Below are positions 22,383 through 32,281 of a stretch of 64,000 bases of DNA, in pieces. Every line of letters starts with the position of its first letter. Position 1 is the stretch's first letter. The notes beneath the pieces are model-generated. The model did not search any database, was not told the DNA's origin, and worked only from the letters and a program-made list of their open reading frames with translations. This DNA is from Agaricus subrufescens (taxonomy: Eukaryota > Basidiomycota > Agaricomycetes > Agaricales > Agaricaceae): the NCBI GenBank assembly GCA_029945375.1, contig CM057061.1:1-64000 (forward strand), in the 5' to 3' direction. The translations under genes and the position numbers were made by a program.

Positions 22383-23417
22383 TTGACTCACTCCTTAGCC
22401 ATGAAGCCCCTTACAACCAGTCAGCTCTCTCACATCCTCCATTTGCTTGACTCTGGAGCATCCGCTCATCATATCTCTGCTACAACTGGTCTACACCTCT
22501 CTACTATATCCAGAGTCAGGTCTAAGCACAGACCTGAGCTTGCCAAGCCCACTGGTGGCTGTCCCAAGCTACTTTCTCCTTCAGATACCTGCTATGTCAT
22601 CTGCTTAATCACCTCCCAGAAAGCTGACAATGCCTCCCAAGTCAAAAAAATGCTTACCCATACACTCCCCCACTCAGTATCTTCAAAGACTATTCACAGA
22701 AATCTTTCCCACGCTGGCATGAAGGCTGTAGTTAAGGCTAAACGTCCTCTTCTTACTGCTAAGCATAAGAGAGACAGATTGGAGTGGGCTATAGAGCATA
22801 GAAACTGGACTGTGGATGACTAGAAGAGTATTGTATGGTCTGATGAGACTAAGATCAATTGTCTAGGCTCAGATGGGAGGAAGTGGGTATAGAAAAAACA
22901 GGGGGAGAGCTTGAATGATAGGCTGGTGTCTGGGACTCTGAAGTTCGGAGGAGGATCTTTGATGATGTGGGGTTGTATATTCTGGGAAGGATGTGGCTAT
23001 GCATGCCAGATTAAAGGTAAGATGGATGGTGAACTGTATGTTGAGATTTCGGAGGAGAATCTGGAGGCTAGCCTGGAGTATTATGGGAAAGAGAGGGAGG
23101 ATTTCACCTTTCAGCAGGATAATGACCCCAAACACAGGTCCAAAAAAGCTCAAAACTGGTTCAAAGACAAGGGAATTGATGTTTTACCATGGCCTGCACA
23201 GTCTCCTGATCTTAACCCCATTGAACACCTGTGGAATTATCTCAAACTCAGGCTTGAGGAGTATGAAGAAGCATCAAGGGGGATAAAGGAACTTTGGGAG
23301 AGGGTGGATATAGAGTGGAACAAGATAGAGCCAGAGGTGTGTCAAAATCTAATAGAAAGTATGCCTAGGAGAGTGGAAGCAGTGATTCAGGCCAAGGGAG
23401 GGTATACAAAGTACTGA
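22383..23417 (+). pseudogene. Tc1-1 transposase, two Trp-to-amber codons
   Basis: A 344-codon frame with N-terminal helix-turn-helix (about residues 10-50: HILHLLDSGASAHHISATTG) and a DD34E catalytic domain: D in WSDETKI, D in FQQDNDPKH, E in LNPIEHLW, with 34 residues between the last two. TAG at 22821-22823 and 22890-22892 fall exactly where the intact relative at 28834 has Trp (VEDWKR and YTWKKN). Apart from these, the frame is open to the stop after GGYTKY. It cuts and pastes the element at TA. It is inactive as read unless the ambers are suppressed. Confidence 0.92.
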
Positions 23418-23443
23418 ATAGTAGAGATTTGTACTTTGTGACT

Positions 23444-23645
23444 GGGTTGCAATGGACTTTTGTCAGGAAACTGCCTATAACTCCATCAATAGTGAGTATT
23501 ACATAATGATATGCATATTGTGGGAAAGCACAGAAGCAGGGCTATCAGATGGTACCACTCACGTGACTCCATAGTTAATAGTTTCTATGCTATAGCGGTA
23601 TCTTTGAAGGGGTGCCAAACATTGCAACCCTTTTGTCCATCACTG
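23444..23645 (-). repeat. Right terminal inverted repeat of Tc1-1
   Basis: Inverted partner of 22050-22251; ends CCATCACTG followed by TA. It retains CpG at CACGTGAC and TAGCGG while surrounding old DNA is CpG-free. Confidence 0.88.
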
Positions 23646-23647
23646 TA

Positions 23648-24603
23648 TCTAAAAGGGGTAGCAAGACTGAATCCTATTGTAGTCCTATTAGACCAGTGAA
23701 GATACTCTCTTGAGCAGAACACAAGACCTTCCAAGTCAAGAAAGAACTTAAGAAATGCTTAGAACACTGCAAAGTTTAACCAAACTCAATTTTACTCACA
23801 CAGTGCTTGGGCAAAGATTTACAAAGTAAACAAATATGAAACACATAACCAAGTCCATATCCAGTGCTGAATGGATATAGTCTCCTCAACTCATCTTTTT
23901 CACCAATCAACAGTCTCAACTATTTAGTCCCCTTGACTGAACATCTCCCCTTGTCTAATCTCTCACTCTTCATTGGCTAATAAGGTTCTGACCCTAGACC
24001 CTAGTCTAGGCTCGAGACTCATCCCCCACTGATCAATCCATTGATAAGATGCCCTCAATTAGACTAAGTTTCTAGCTCACCTCTAGTTGCTTTGAGATTA
24101 TCACCATTGCTGCCCAATCTAGAGTCTTGACTGTTAATCCCAACAGTCTCACTTGAATTCATCCAGTCTTGACATGTGCAAGTCACTTACTTCCTAGCCT
24201 TTCCCTATTAGGCAGGTAGTAGTTATAGATTCAGTCTAGCATATGATCTGCTAAAGAAACCACACTCTGCTAAGTCCTTGAACCATCCGATAGCCAGTCT
24301 TGATGATAATTCCCAATAAAGTCTCCCTAGACTCAGTCTCAAGACTTCTGTTTTAAAGTCCTTGAATGCAATTATATTTCCCCTAACAATACAGTTTTCC
24401 TGTTAGGAATTGCAGATGCAATTTCAATTGACTCCTAGTTTGATCTGTTCTTGCACATGTCCTTGACTGATCTTATTAATAATGGGGTGATTGATTGCTC
24501 ATTCTCAAGCCTAATATGTACACCTAGCTGCATTAAATGTACATTTTCATGTGTAAAATGGCTGGGGCTGTAACACCATAAGCATTTTGACAATTTGAAC
24601 TAG
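23648..24603. other. Non-coding old repeat DNA between Tc1-1 and helicase relic
   Basis: No ORF with recognisable homology. It is CpG-poor and enriched in short AGTCTCAA/AGTCTTGA words. It may be decayed LTR or 5' region of an older element; I see nothing more specific. Confidence 0.45.
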
Positions 24604-27600
24604 TTGGATGATGATGGAGAGGTACTGCAAGAGCAGTGCCTTGCCACTTCCTTTGCTATGTCCACAATATCACTCCCCTCCTCCTTTTGGGCAAATCCTG
24701 AGGATGCAGAACTTGTCTTTCATGGCAGCCACATCTCAATGGACAGCATCAGGGCTATGGGTCAAAGCTTCATCCTTTCCACCTTCCACTCTTTATATCA
24801 TGATGTTTTCTTGGGAAAAGACATCTTTGTTGAGGATGAGACAATCTATGATGACCTCACTATTACCACACCAAGTTTCAACATCTTCCAGGATCACCAC
24901 AACAATGATCTCCTCACCCAAAGGCATGATTTAGTTCAAGCAATCATGTCAGATCCTGTTTTGAGGAAGGGCTATGTCCATGGTTTTGACTTTGCAAGTG
25001 TGCCTATCTGGAATTTGGCTCAGTTGCACATGTGGTATCACAACTACTGCTCAGTTCTACAGAAGATTGTGCTCTTATCCACATCAACAGTGGTGCTCCA
25101 GCTCATGGTACTGAACTCCCTTGTCTTCAATACACCAACACCTCTACCCAAGCCTGTTCTTTATTCAAGACAGCCCTACATTGGACCTTGTCCTGCTGCT
25201 ATAGCAAGACCAGTAGCATCACTGGTCAAGACAAACATATCTCTTGTGGTATAGATGCCTTTACTGGGGACATGCTGTTTTATGTAGGTCCTCACCCTTG
25301 CTACCCCTTTTGCTCAGCTTGTTGTGTCCATACTTCATCCCAGCCACCCTGACCTTCACAAGCTACTCAACATGTTTCTCTTCCCTGACCACACCAAGCC
25401 AATGGAGGCCAAACAACTCTCTCAGAGCCTCAAGACAATTTTTGTTCACACTCTTGGGATTGAAGATAGTATAGGTATTGCAGACTGGCATCAGGTGCAG
25501 ATCACCATCAAGCATCAGTTTGTTCCAGATCTTGAAACTATTCTCAACAAGGACAACATTGACACCATCAGTGCCCTGCAGGCAGGCCACAGCTGTCAGA
25601 CCAAAGACTGCATCTATGGTTTCACTAAGGATTCCTACCATGCCTATAGTGCTGAACTTATTCAGGCCTTCCTCACTTGTAGTGATAAATGGGCCAAGTT
25701 CATGCATGTTCCAAGCAGGTCTCTCCAGCTCTGCTCACACCTCCTCCTTACTCTGTCCAAGTATGAGAAGTACTTTAGTCCATCTCAGCTCTCTGTAAGT
25801 TCCAAACCAACTATATACATGCCATAAAGCTGAGATTCTCTTCCCAGCCTCAACCTCCACCATGCTGCACTGAGGAGGGAGCCCCTCCTATTCCCTGCAT
25901 GTTCAGTCAGTGGCCACCTGTCAATGCTTTGGAACAGCAGGTACAGTAAGCTTGAAACCAACCTACAACAAATCTACAGTGCTCACCCTCTTCACCAGAA
26001 ATTGGCTGATCTCAGAATGAGTTGCAAGGCTGCACTTTGCAAGCTGCTCTGCAATTCCAACACCACCTGGTCTTTGGATGAGCAGAGGGATGCTGTTCTA
26101 GCAGTGATCAGCTGCTGCAACAATGTTGTCACCATCCTCCCCACTGGAGGTGGCAAGACCATGGTACCCCTCATTGTTACTGTCATCCACAGTGGATCAG
26201 TCACTATCATTGTCCTCCCCTTTGTCTCTCTCATTCAGGACTACCAGGTCTGCCTTGGTTGCATGGGCATCCACTTCAATGTCTTCTTGTCAAAGTCTGC
26301 TTGGATTACTGGCCAAGATCCTGTCATCCTTGTGTCTGCTGAGATAGTGTGTACCCACATGTTCAGTCAATCCTTGTTGGAAGCTCATCATAGAGCAGCC
26401 CCCATACACTCTATTGTTTTTGATGAGTGCCATACTGTTCATACCACTCAGCACTATCAGCAGTGCCTCACCTATGTCTACACCCTTTGCTCTATTCCTA
26501 TCCAATAGATCCTTCAATCCAGTACTATACCCACCTACTCTGTTGACACCATCCTTCACAACTTTGAGCTTCACCCCAAGGCTATTTTCATTCAGGCAAA
26601 GACCAACTGTTCCAATCTACAGTACTGTATCCATAGACCTGTCCAAGGAGAGAAGGCCCTCCTCACCAAGGTCAGCCAGTTGTATAAGATTGTCAAGAAT
26701 AAATGGGAGGAGAGGGACCATGGATTGGTGTTTGTGCCATTCAAGAATCTTGGCTGGGCCCTGGCTGACCACTTGCAATGCAACTTCTATGTAAGCACTT
26801 CTGAGATGACCTACACCAAGAGGCAGGACAAGTACTGGTTGTGGACCTATGGTGTCAACAAGCTGATGATATGCACTCACACATTGGGTTGTGGTAACAA
26901 CTATCCACAGGTCAAGTGGGTTTGTCATGTGGGTACTCCCTATGAGATTGTTAACTACCTCCAGGAGGTTGGACAGAGTGGGCACAATGGCTAACCTACT
27001 GTTTGTGACCTTATTTCTAGGTCTAAGTTCCAGCCACCTTGCAATACCCAAGATACCATTGACTATGCAGGCTTGGGCACCATGCACCACCTCATCTTCA
27101 ACTCTGACATCTGCATTCAATTCATCCTCACCAAGTTCACCAACAGGTCAGGCATCTTCTGCAAAGATAGTGAGGTGAACCTCCCTTGTAGCCATTGTAC
27201 CAGCCATCTATCCATCATGCTCTCCCCCACTCTATCTCAGCCTCCATCCTATCTAAGGAATCTCCTGTCCAATCTACAGGACCTCCTGCCTTCTGACCCA
27301 CCCTCTCAAACCTCATTAAACATCCCAGCAACACAAGCCACCATAGGCTCACCCACTCACACTCAGCCAAATTCTTCACAAGTCCACCCACTCCCCAAGA
27401 GGAAGCATCCTTTGGTTGACCTAGGGGCCTCCTCCTCCAATGACTATGCCTCTCCCTCTTCACACCCCCCTATCATACTTTGGCTTCTCTCTCCACCCAG
27501 AACATCACCTCTTCTCTGTCACAAAACTTCTTGTTGCAAAGCTCTTCTTTACAAAACCCCTATCAAACCCAAGTTCAGCTCACTAAGAAGAGAAGATTGC

Positions 27601-28086
27601 AATCACAGATCAACATTGACAAATACAATCAGAGGCTCAAAGCTGCCCTCTTCATCATTGGAGACTCTTGCACCTGCTGCCTGGCCAAGAAGGACCCTCC
27701 ACAGCAATGCCACCAACCACATGGCAAACAATTGCCCTGCCTTCAGTCTTGGGTCCATGTGCCAGTGGCAGGAGAAGCACCCTATCACGTTCAACTATGA
27801 CCTCCATGGCACAACCTGCTACCACTGCCATATTCCTCAAACTGATGGTTCCATCCACTTGCAGACTACAAAAGTGGCTGAGTATGAGTTTCCTGACCAC
27901 ATCCTCCCCTTCCTCTGGATGATCTACCACAAGCAGGACCTCCTAAGCAAGGTCAAATTGGAGTATGGTGTACAGCTGGGCTCACTCCCTGAGTATACCA
28001 AGTGGTTGTCTGGCCTACCTGTAAAAGGACACTTGAACAACTCTATGGCAGTCTTCTTGTGGTTTATGGAGAAAACATTATTGTAG
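24604..28086 (+). pseudogene. Decayed tyrosine-recombinase-like plus RecQ-type helicase gene
   Basis: N-terminal part (24604-25060, frame 1) is of unknown fold. From about 25090, frame 3 reads GAPAHGTELPCLQYTN and YSKTSSITGQDK, and from about 25290 frame 1 gives LGIEDSIGIADWHQVQI and LQAGHSCQTKDCIYGFT. These resemble box I, the Lys turn, and the H-x-x-R and GHS..Y boxes of tyrosine recombinases. A GT-AG intron (25795-25847) follows. Then comes a superfamily 2 helicase: Walker A TILPTGGGKT (about 26131), FDECHTV (about 26418), and motif VI-like LQEVGQSGHNG (about 26970), ending in a Cys-containing C-terminus (FCKDSEVNLPCSHC). Stops at 26506, frameshifts near 25285, 25920 and 27000, and no CpG show decay. 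Related RecQ-like genes are multicopy in Agaricomycetes. Confidence 0.8.
25795..25847 (+). other. Probable intron in helicase relic
   Basis: GTAAGT donor, AAGCTGAG near the branch position and TTCCCAG acceptor, 53 bp. Removing it keeps SQLS joined in frame to PQPPPCCTEEGAPP. Confidence 0.65.
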
Positions 28087-28474
28087 TAGTAGAATAGCCT
28101 ATACCTACAGACTGTAAAACTTACATACATTCCCAATGAACCATTTCTAGTTTTTGAGCTGCTTCAGCTTGCAGAGTGAATGCTCTATTAATATCTATCC
28201 AAAGCTCATGGCCTTTTTCTCCTCATCTGTAAATACCTCCCACAAAGCCATACTCACACTCTTAAAGCCTTTTGAATATCCTGGTCCCTCTTGGTGACAA
28301 ACCCTGCAAGATCCAGGCCATTTGGGGCCCCCACATTCAATGATTTTACTATGCTTCCTACCTTATGCACTGTCATATTTTTCACAAGGCCTGCACCTAC
28401 ATAGTCTGCTGTCAATAGATAACTTGTCAGAGGCCCAAAACCTCTGGCATGGGATGACTTGATCTTGCAATATA

Positions 28475-28690
28475 CAGTGGCTCAAAAAACTGTCCCAATG
28501 TTTTGAGGTTTTCAACTATTTCAGTTATAGCGTCGTGGGAACATCGCAAAACATTACGTAATAATTATCTATAGTAGCCTAGCATGTGATCTATTAGGGA
28601 CATTTTGGATTACGTAAATTGATTGGAAACTGATTGACAAATTAAATCAACAAAATAATCAATCATTGGGACAGTTTTTTGACTCTCTAC
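28475..28690 (+). repeat. Left 216-bp terminal inverted repeat of Tc1-2
   Basis: Outer end has TCAAAAAACTGTCCCAATG forward; the inner end carries the same 19 bases inverted (CATTGGGACAGTTTTTTGA). It keeps five CpGs (GCGTCG, ATCGC, two TACGTA), unlike the ORF. Confidence 0.93.
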
Positions 28691-28833
28691 TCAGCTGAGA
28701 CAAATCTTGTTCTAGAGCCCTCATAAAAATCCGAAAAAGTACAGAAATATCTGAGAATGTCATGTGACCTTGTTTGTATAAATTTGCATCATCAAAGTTT
28801 GATTAAATTACATCTTGACCTTAAACCACCACC

Positions 28834-29853
28834 ATGAAAGCTACTTCTTCTACTAAACGCTCCTCTGTCATATCTCTTCTTCAAGAAGGCTATTCTGTTC
28901 GTCAAATTCAGTCTAGAACTGGTCTGGGGAAGTCTACTGTGGGGAGGATTAAGAAAGAGGTTGATGAGGACAAGGAGAACATGTTAGGGGGTCATCCAGC
29001 TAAGCTTTCTTCTCAGGACAAAAGGGCAATCATTCACCAAATCACTACTGGCCAGCTGGATAATGTAGTTCAGGGTGCCCAGTATATCAACAACATCATT
29101 CCCAGTCCAGTACATCCTCAAACAGTCAGAAATGCTCTCAAAGAGAGTTCATTTAGGGCTGTTGTAAAGAAGAAATGTCCTCTCCTCAAACAGCAACATA
29201 GAAGAGACCATCTCAAATTTGCTCATTACCACAAAGATTGGACAGTGGAGGACTGGAAAAGGATCTTGTGGTCAGATGAAACCAAGATTAATAGGATTCA
29301 GTCAGATGGAAGGGTGTATACCTGGAAGAAAAATGGTGAGGGCCCTTCTGATAGGACTACTACTCCTACAGTCAAACATGGAGGAGGGAATAACCTTATG
29401 GTATGGGGCTGTGTGGGATGGGAGGGAGTTGGGATGCTTACAGAGGTTCAGGGTATCATGGATTCTGTGCAATACTGTGATATTTTGGACAGTGGAGTGG
29501 TTGACAGCTTTGAAAAACTGGAGATGGAGGAGGGGAAGAGGATATTCCAACATGATAATGACCCCAAGCACATGGCAAAAAGAACAGACAAGTGGTTTGA
29601 AGACAACAACATCAAAGTCCTAGTCTGGCCTGCCCAATCCCCTCACTTAAATCCCATTGAACACCTTTGGATCAACCTCAAGGACAAGTTGAAGGAATAT
29701 CCCAAACCACCTAGAGGAGTTCATGATTTGTGGGAAAGGGTAGCTGAAGAGTGGAACAAAATCACTCCAGAAGAGTGTCAAAGACTTATAGAAAGTATGC
29801 CTAGGAGGTGCCAGGCAGTTATCAAGGCTAAAGGTGGTCATACAAAGTATTAG
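28834..29853 (+). CDS. Tc1-2 DD34E transposase, 339 aa
   Basis: Complete ORF of the usual Tc1 length. The N-terminal paired-like HTH (residues about 8-45, SVISLLQEGYSVRQIQSRTG) binds the inverted repeats; a GGHPAK stretch resembles the GRPR-type hook; the catalytic triad is D in LWSDETKI, D in FQHDNDPKH and E in LNPIEHLW, with 34 residues between the last two. The ATG at 28834 lies in CACCACCATGA, a good eukaryotic context, about 140 bp inside the left repeat. The ORF has about two CpGs in 1 kb, so it evolved in a CpG-eroding lineage while keeping its protein. Acts in the nucleus. Confidence 0.95.
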   Translation: MKATSSTKRSSVISLLQEGYSVRQIQSRTGLGKSTVGRIKKEVDEDKENMLGGHPAKLSSQDKRAIIHQITTGQLDNVVQGAQYINNIIPSPVHPQTVRNALKESSFRAVVKKKCPLLKQQHRRDHLKFAHYHKDWTVEDWKRILWSDETKINRIQSDGRVYTWKKNGEGPSDRTTTPTVKHGGGNNLMVWGCVGWEGVGMLTEVQGIMDSVQYCDILDSGVVDSFEKLEMEEGKRIFQHDNDPKHMAKRTDKWFEDNNIKVLVWPAQSPHLNPIEHLWINLKDKLKEYPKPPRGVHDLWERVAEEWNKITPEECQRLIESMPRRCQAVIKAKGGHTKY

Positions 29854-29864
29854 TTACAACAAGG

Positions 29865-30080
29865 GTAGAGAGTCAAAAAACTGTCCCAATGATTGATTAT
29901 TTTGTTGATTTAATTTGTCAATCAGTTTCCAATCAATTTACGTAATCCAAAATGTCCCTAATAGATCACATGCTAGGCTACTATAGATAATTATTACGTA
30001 ATGTTTTGCGATGTTCCCACGACGCTATAACTGAAATAGTTGAAAACCTCAAAACATTGGGACAGTTTTTTGAGCCACTG
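29865..30080 (-). repeat. Right 216-bp terminal inverted repeat of Tc1-2
   Basis: Inverted partner of 28475-28690; starts 11 bases after the transposase stop codon and ends GAGCCACTG, followed by TA. Confidence 0.93.
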
Positions 30081-30528
30081 TAACTCAGTGAACATATAGG
30101 TACCAGATGTCATCATTCCTGTGTCCTGAGCCCACTGCTGGACTAGCTTCCAGTAATCCCAGGCAAAGAAAGGATGGTGTTAAGTGAGTTGCCAGCTCAG
30201 TGCCTTGATATTGCACACAGCTTTTGAGGGTTTTGGCCAATGACATATTCTTCTCAAGTGCCTATTGCTGACATTTGATCCTCTTTCTTCATAAGGAGTG
30301 AATACCTCTTTCCACTGCTTAAAATCTACAAACAGTGTTTTGTTGTCATGCAGGAACAGGGTATTCATGGTGATTCTGAAAGACCAATGCACTGAATTAA
30401 CCTGACACCTTATTGACATATGCCTGTATCACAAATCTTGCTTACCTAAGTAACCTTGAGAGATAAATGGGGAAAGAGCAGTGATCTTAGATAAGCAGAG
30501 AGATGAGATGACAAAGCACAACTGATGT

Positions 30529-30872
30529 TGTTAAGTCTGGGTCTTAAGGACACCAAGATAAGCTACTTATATATACATCTGAGAAGGACCCAGGACACTA
30601 CCAATGACCCCAGGGACCCTAGTCATGACTAATCATGTATCTAAGTTTAGCTACTCTAATAATAACCAACCAATAGGAACTATCCCTTTACTACTCTAAG
30701 TTACTCTGAGTTATTCTAGGTAATGGTGTGATATTGATGTGATAGAGAACATTCTAGAATGGTTAGGACTGCTCTAGAATGATTAGGTAATTAAGGTCTC
30801 TAACTTATGGCACAGAGAATAAAGAAATGATATGGGTATTAGTAGAAATGGTTTGATCAGGGCTTTCCAACA
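30529..30872. repeat. Possible solo LTR (344 bp)
   Basis: Begins TGTTAAGTCTGGG and ends CTTTCCAACA (TG...CA) with a TATATATA box near 30568, and lies within the decayed antisense gene. No 5-bp target duplication is visible, so the assignment is weak. Confidence 0.33.
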
Positions 30873-31641
30873 GTGCTCAATTTGTAAGAATTAGATCAGC
30901 CATTGGTAAGATATATGTAAAGTAATCTTCCAAATCTGTGATAGCCTGTGAGAATGGGCCACTGGTGTCCTGCGATATCCTTTACATGGAAGGGGCTTTG
31001 TCTCTAAACACTACCAGCAAATCTCCACCCTTTCAGATTTTATCCAGAAATATTGCCTGTACTGGATCAGGTAATGTTGCATCATAATTGTCCAATAATG
31101 GCAGTGAAAGATATAAGATGAGAGCAAGCCTCTTAAGTAGAGGGTGCCTCTCAAAAATGCCTGACACTTTGCCCAACATCTTTGCAATCCTCTTTGCCAG
31201 GTCATTACCCTGTTCCCTGCCATCTTGCCTCAGTTTCTCTATCTTGTCATTGGCACAGAAGACTGATAGCTGGTTAACCAAAGCTGTATATCCAGGAAAG
31301 CACAACTGGATACTTTCTCCCAACTGGGCCAGAGCTAGTCCAAGTGTCTCCATGTCCAAAGAAAGCTCCTGCACTCTGGACTTACTGGAACCCCTCACAA
31401 AATCAACTGAGGGTCAGGTCAGTGTACCCAAGGTTATCTTTGGTGAGTGATACAGAAACTGAGAGACTGAATTCACCCATAGCAACTTGACACCTAGCTT
31501 TTCTATGATTTTCCTTGTAAAGATGGCCAGCCATCTATCCTTGAGCTCAACCCCAAAGAAAGTTTCCAATGCATTCACCATCTTGTCCTCCAAACTCAAA
31601 AACCTATTATGAATCTGATTAGGCCCCAACTGATCACTCAT

Positions 31642-32277
31642 CTTAAACCCCTGCTAAGTGGGTGCAAATAGTGGTTGCTTGATGCCCTGTACCAATTCAC
31701 TCTAACCCTATTCATGGACTACTCTTCTTTTTTCCTTCTTGTAGGCACAGAGAGCCTTATGCAGGATGTGGCATAGATGATCTTCTTCTGAAACAGCAAT
31801 TTCCCACTCCAGCATTTGCTAGAAAAGGACATTTGGGACCAAGTAGCAGCCTCCTCTGATTGACTGCACCCCCTGTAGAGCCCCATACTTCTTTTATGCC
31901 TTCTGGAGCCTTGAAATAAGATGCCCCACTATGCCCAAACTCATAGCTGTGTCATTGGGTGATAGGGGCAATGCTGTATTTACATTCCTTGGTATAGATC
32001 AATGTTTCAACATCTGATGCTGTTACCACTGGAAAAGGGCATAGGGTAGGACTTTAATTTTCCTTGTGCCCATCATTGTTAGACTCATCTGACTCTATGT
32101 TCTTTTCAGTATCCAGACCTGGGGTTTTTTGTAGTCACTATAAAACAGGCAGTCTAACAGATTCAAGAATCTACCTTCCTCTTTTGTCACAAATAGGCCT
32201 GACAGCATTCCTTGTATATGCTCCACTTGATTGTTTTTATTGTCTCTGTCCAAGTTCTTTAACAAGTCTGGTCCCAT
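31642..32277. other. Old repeat DNA, no clear gene
   Basis: CpG-free. Antisense 32277-32095 gives a 60-aa ORF of unknown type. It may be the 5' part of the decayed antisense gene, whose neighbouring sequence would lie beyond the giant insertion, at 62817 onward. Confidence 0.4.
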
Positions 32278-32281
32278 TATA

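Larger units (their letters stand above)
22050..23645 (+). mobile_element. Tc1/mariner-like transposon Tc1-1 (1596 bp)
   Basis: It is flanked by TA (22048-22049, 23646-23647), with long terminal inverted repeats of about 202 bp (22050-22251 and 23444-23645) that begin CAGTGA(C/T)(A/G)GACAAAA. The one ORF inside is a DD34E transposase with two amber stops. TA target duplication and DD34E place it in the Tc1 group. Confidence 0.93.
28475..30080 (+). mobile_element. Tc1/mariner-like transposon Tc1-2 (1606 bp), apparently intact
   Basis: TA at 28473-28474 and 30081-30082 flanks inverted repeats of 216 bp (28475-28690; 29865-30080) that appear to match base for base. They begin CAGTGGCTCAAAAAACTGTC. 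The single transposase ORF is uninterrupted. Near-identical arms and an open ORF indicate a young copy. It splits the decayed antisense gene. Confidence 0.95.
28090..31641 (-). pseudogene. Decayed antisense gene of unknown function, split by Tc1-2
   Basis: Antisense fragments in order: 31641-31414 (LEDKMVNALETFFGVELKDR), 31398-31033 (ETLGLALAQLGESIQLCFPG, GNDLAKRIAKMLGKV), 30419-30180 (NKTLFVDFKQWKEVFTPYEE), then, across the Tc1 insertion, 28470-28250 (SHARGFGPLTSYLLTADYVG, SLNVGAPNGLDLAGF). The FGPL..LL.ADyv..G pattern occurs in multicopy hypothetical proteins of mushroom genomes as far as I recall; no function is known to me. Stops, frameshifts and near-zero CpG indicate age. An LTR-like insertion may lie at 30529-30872. 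Confidence 0.5.
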
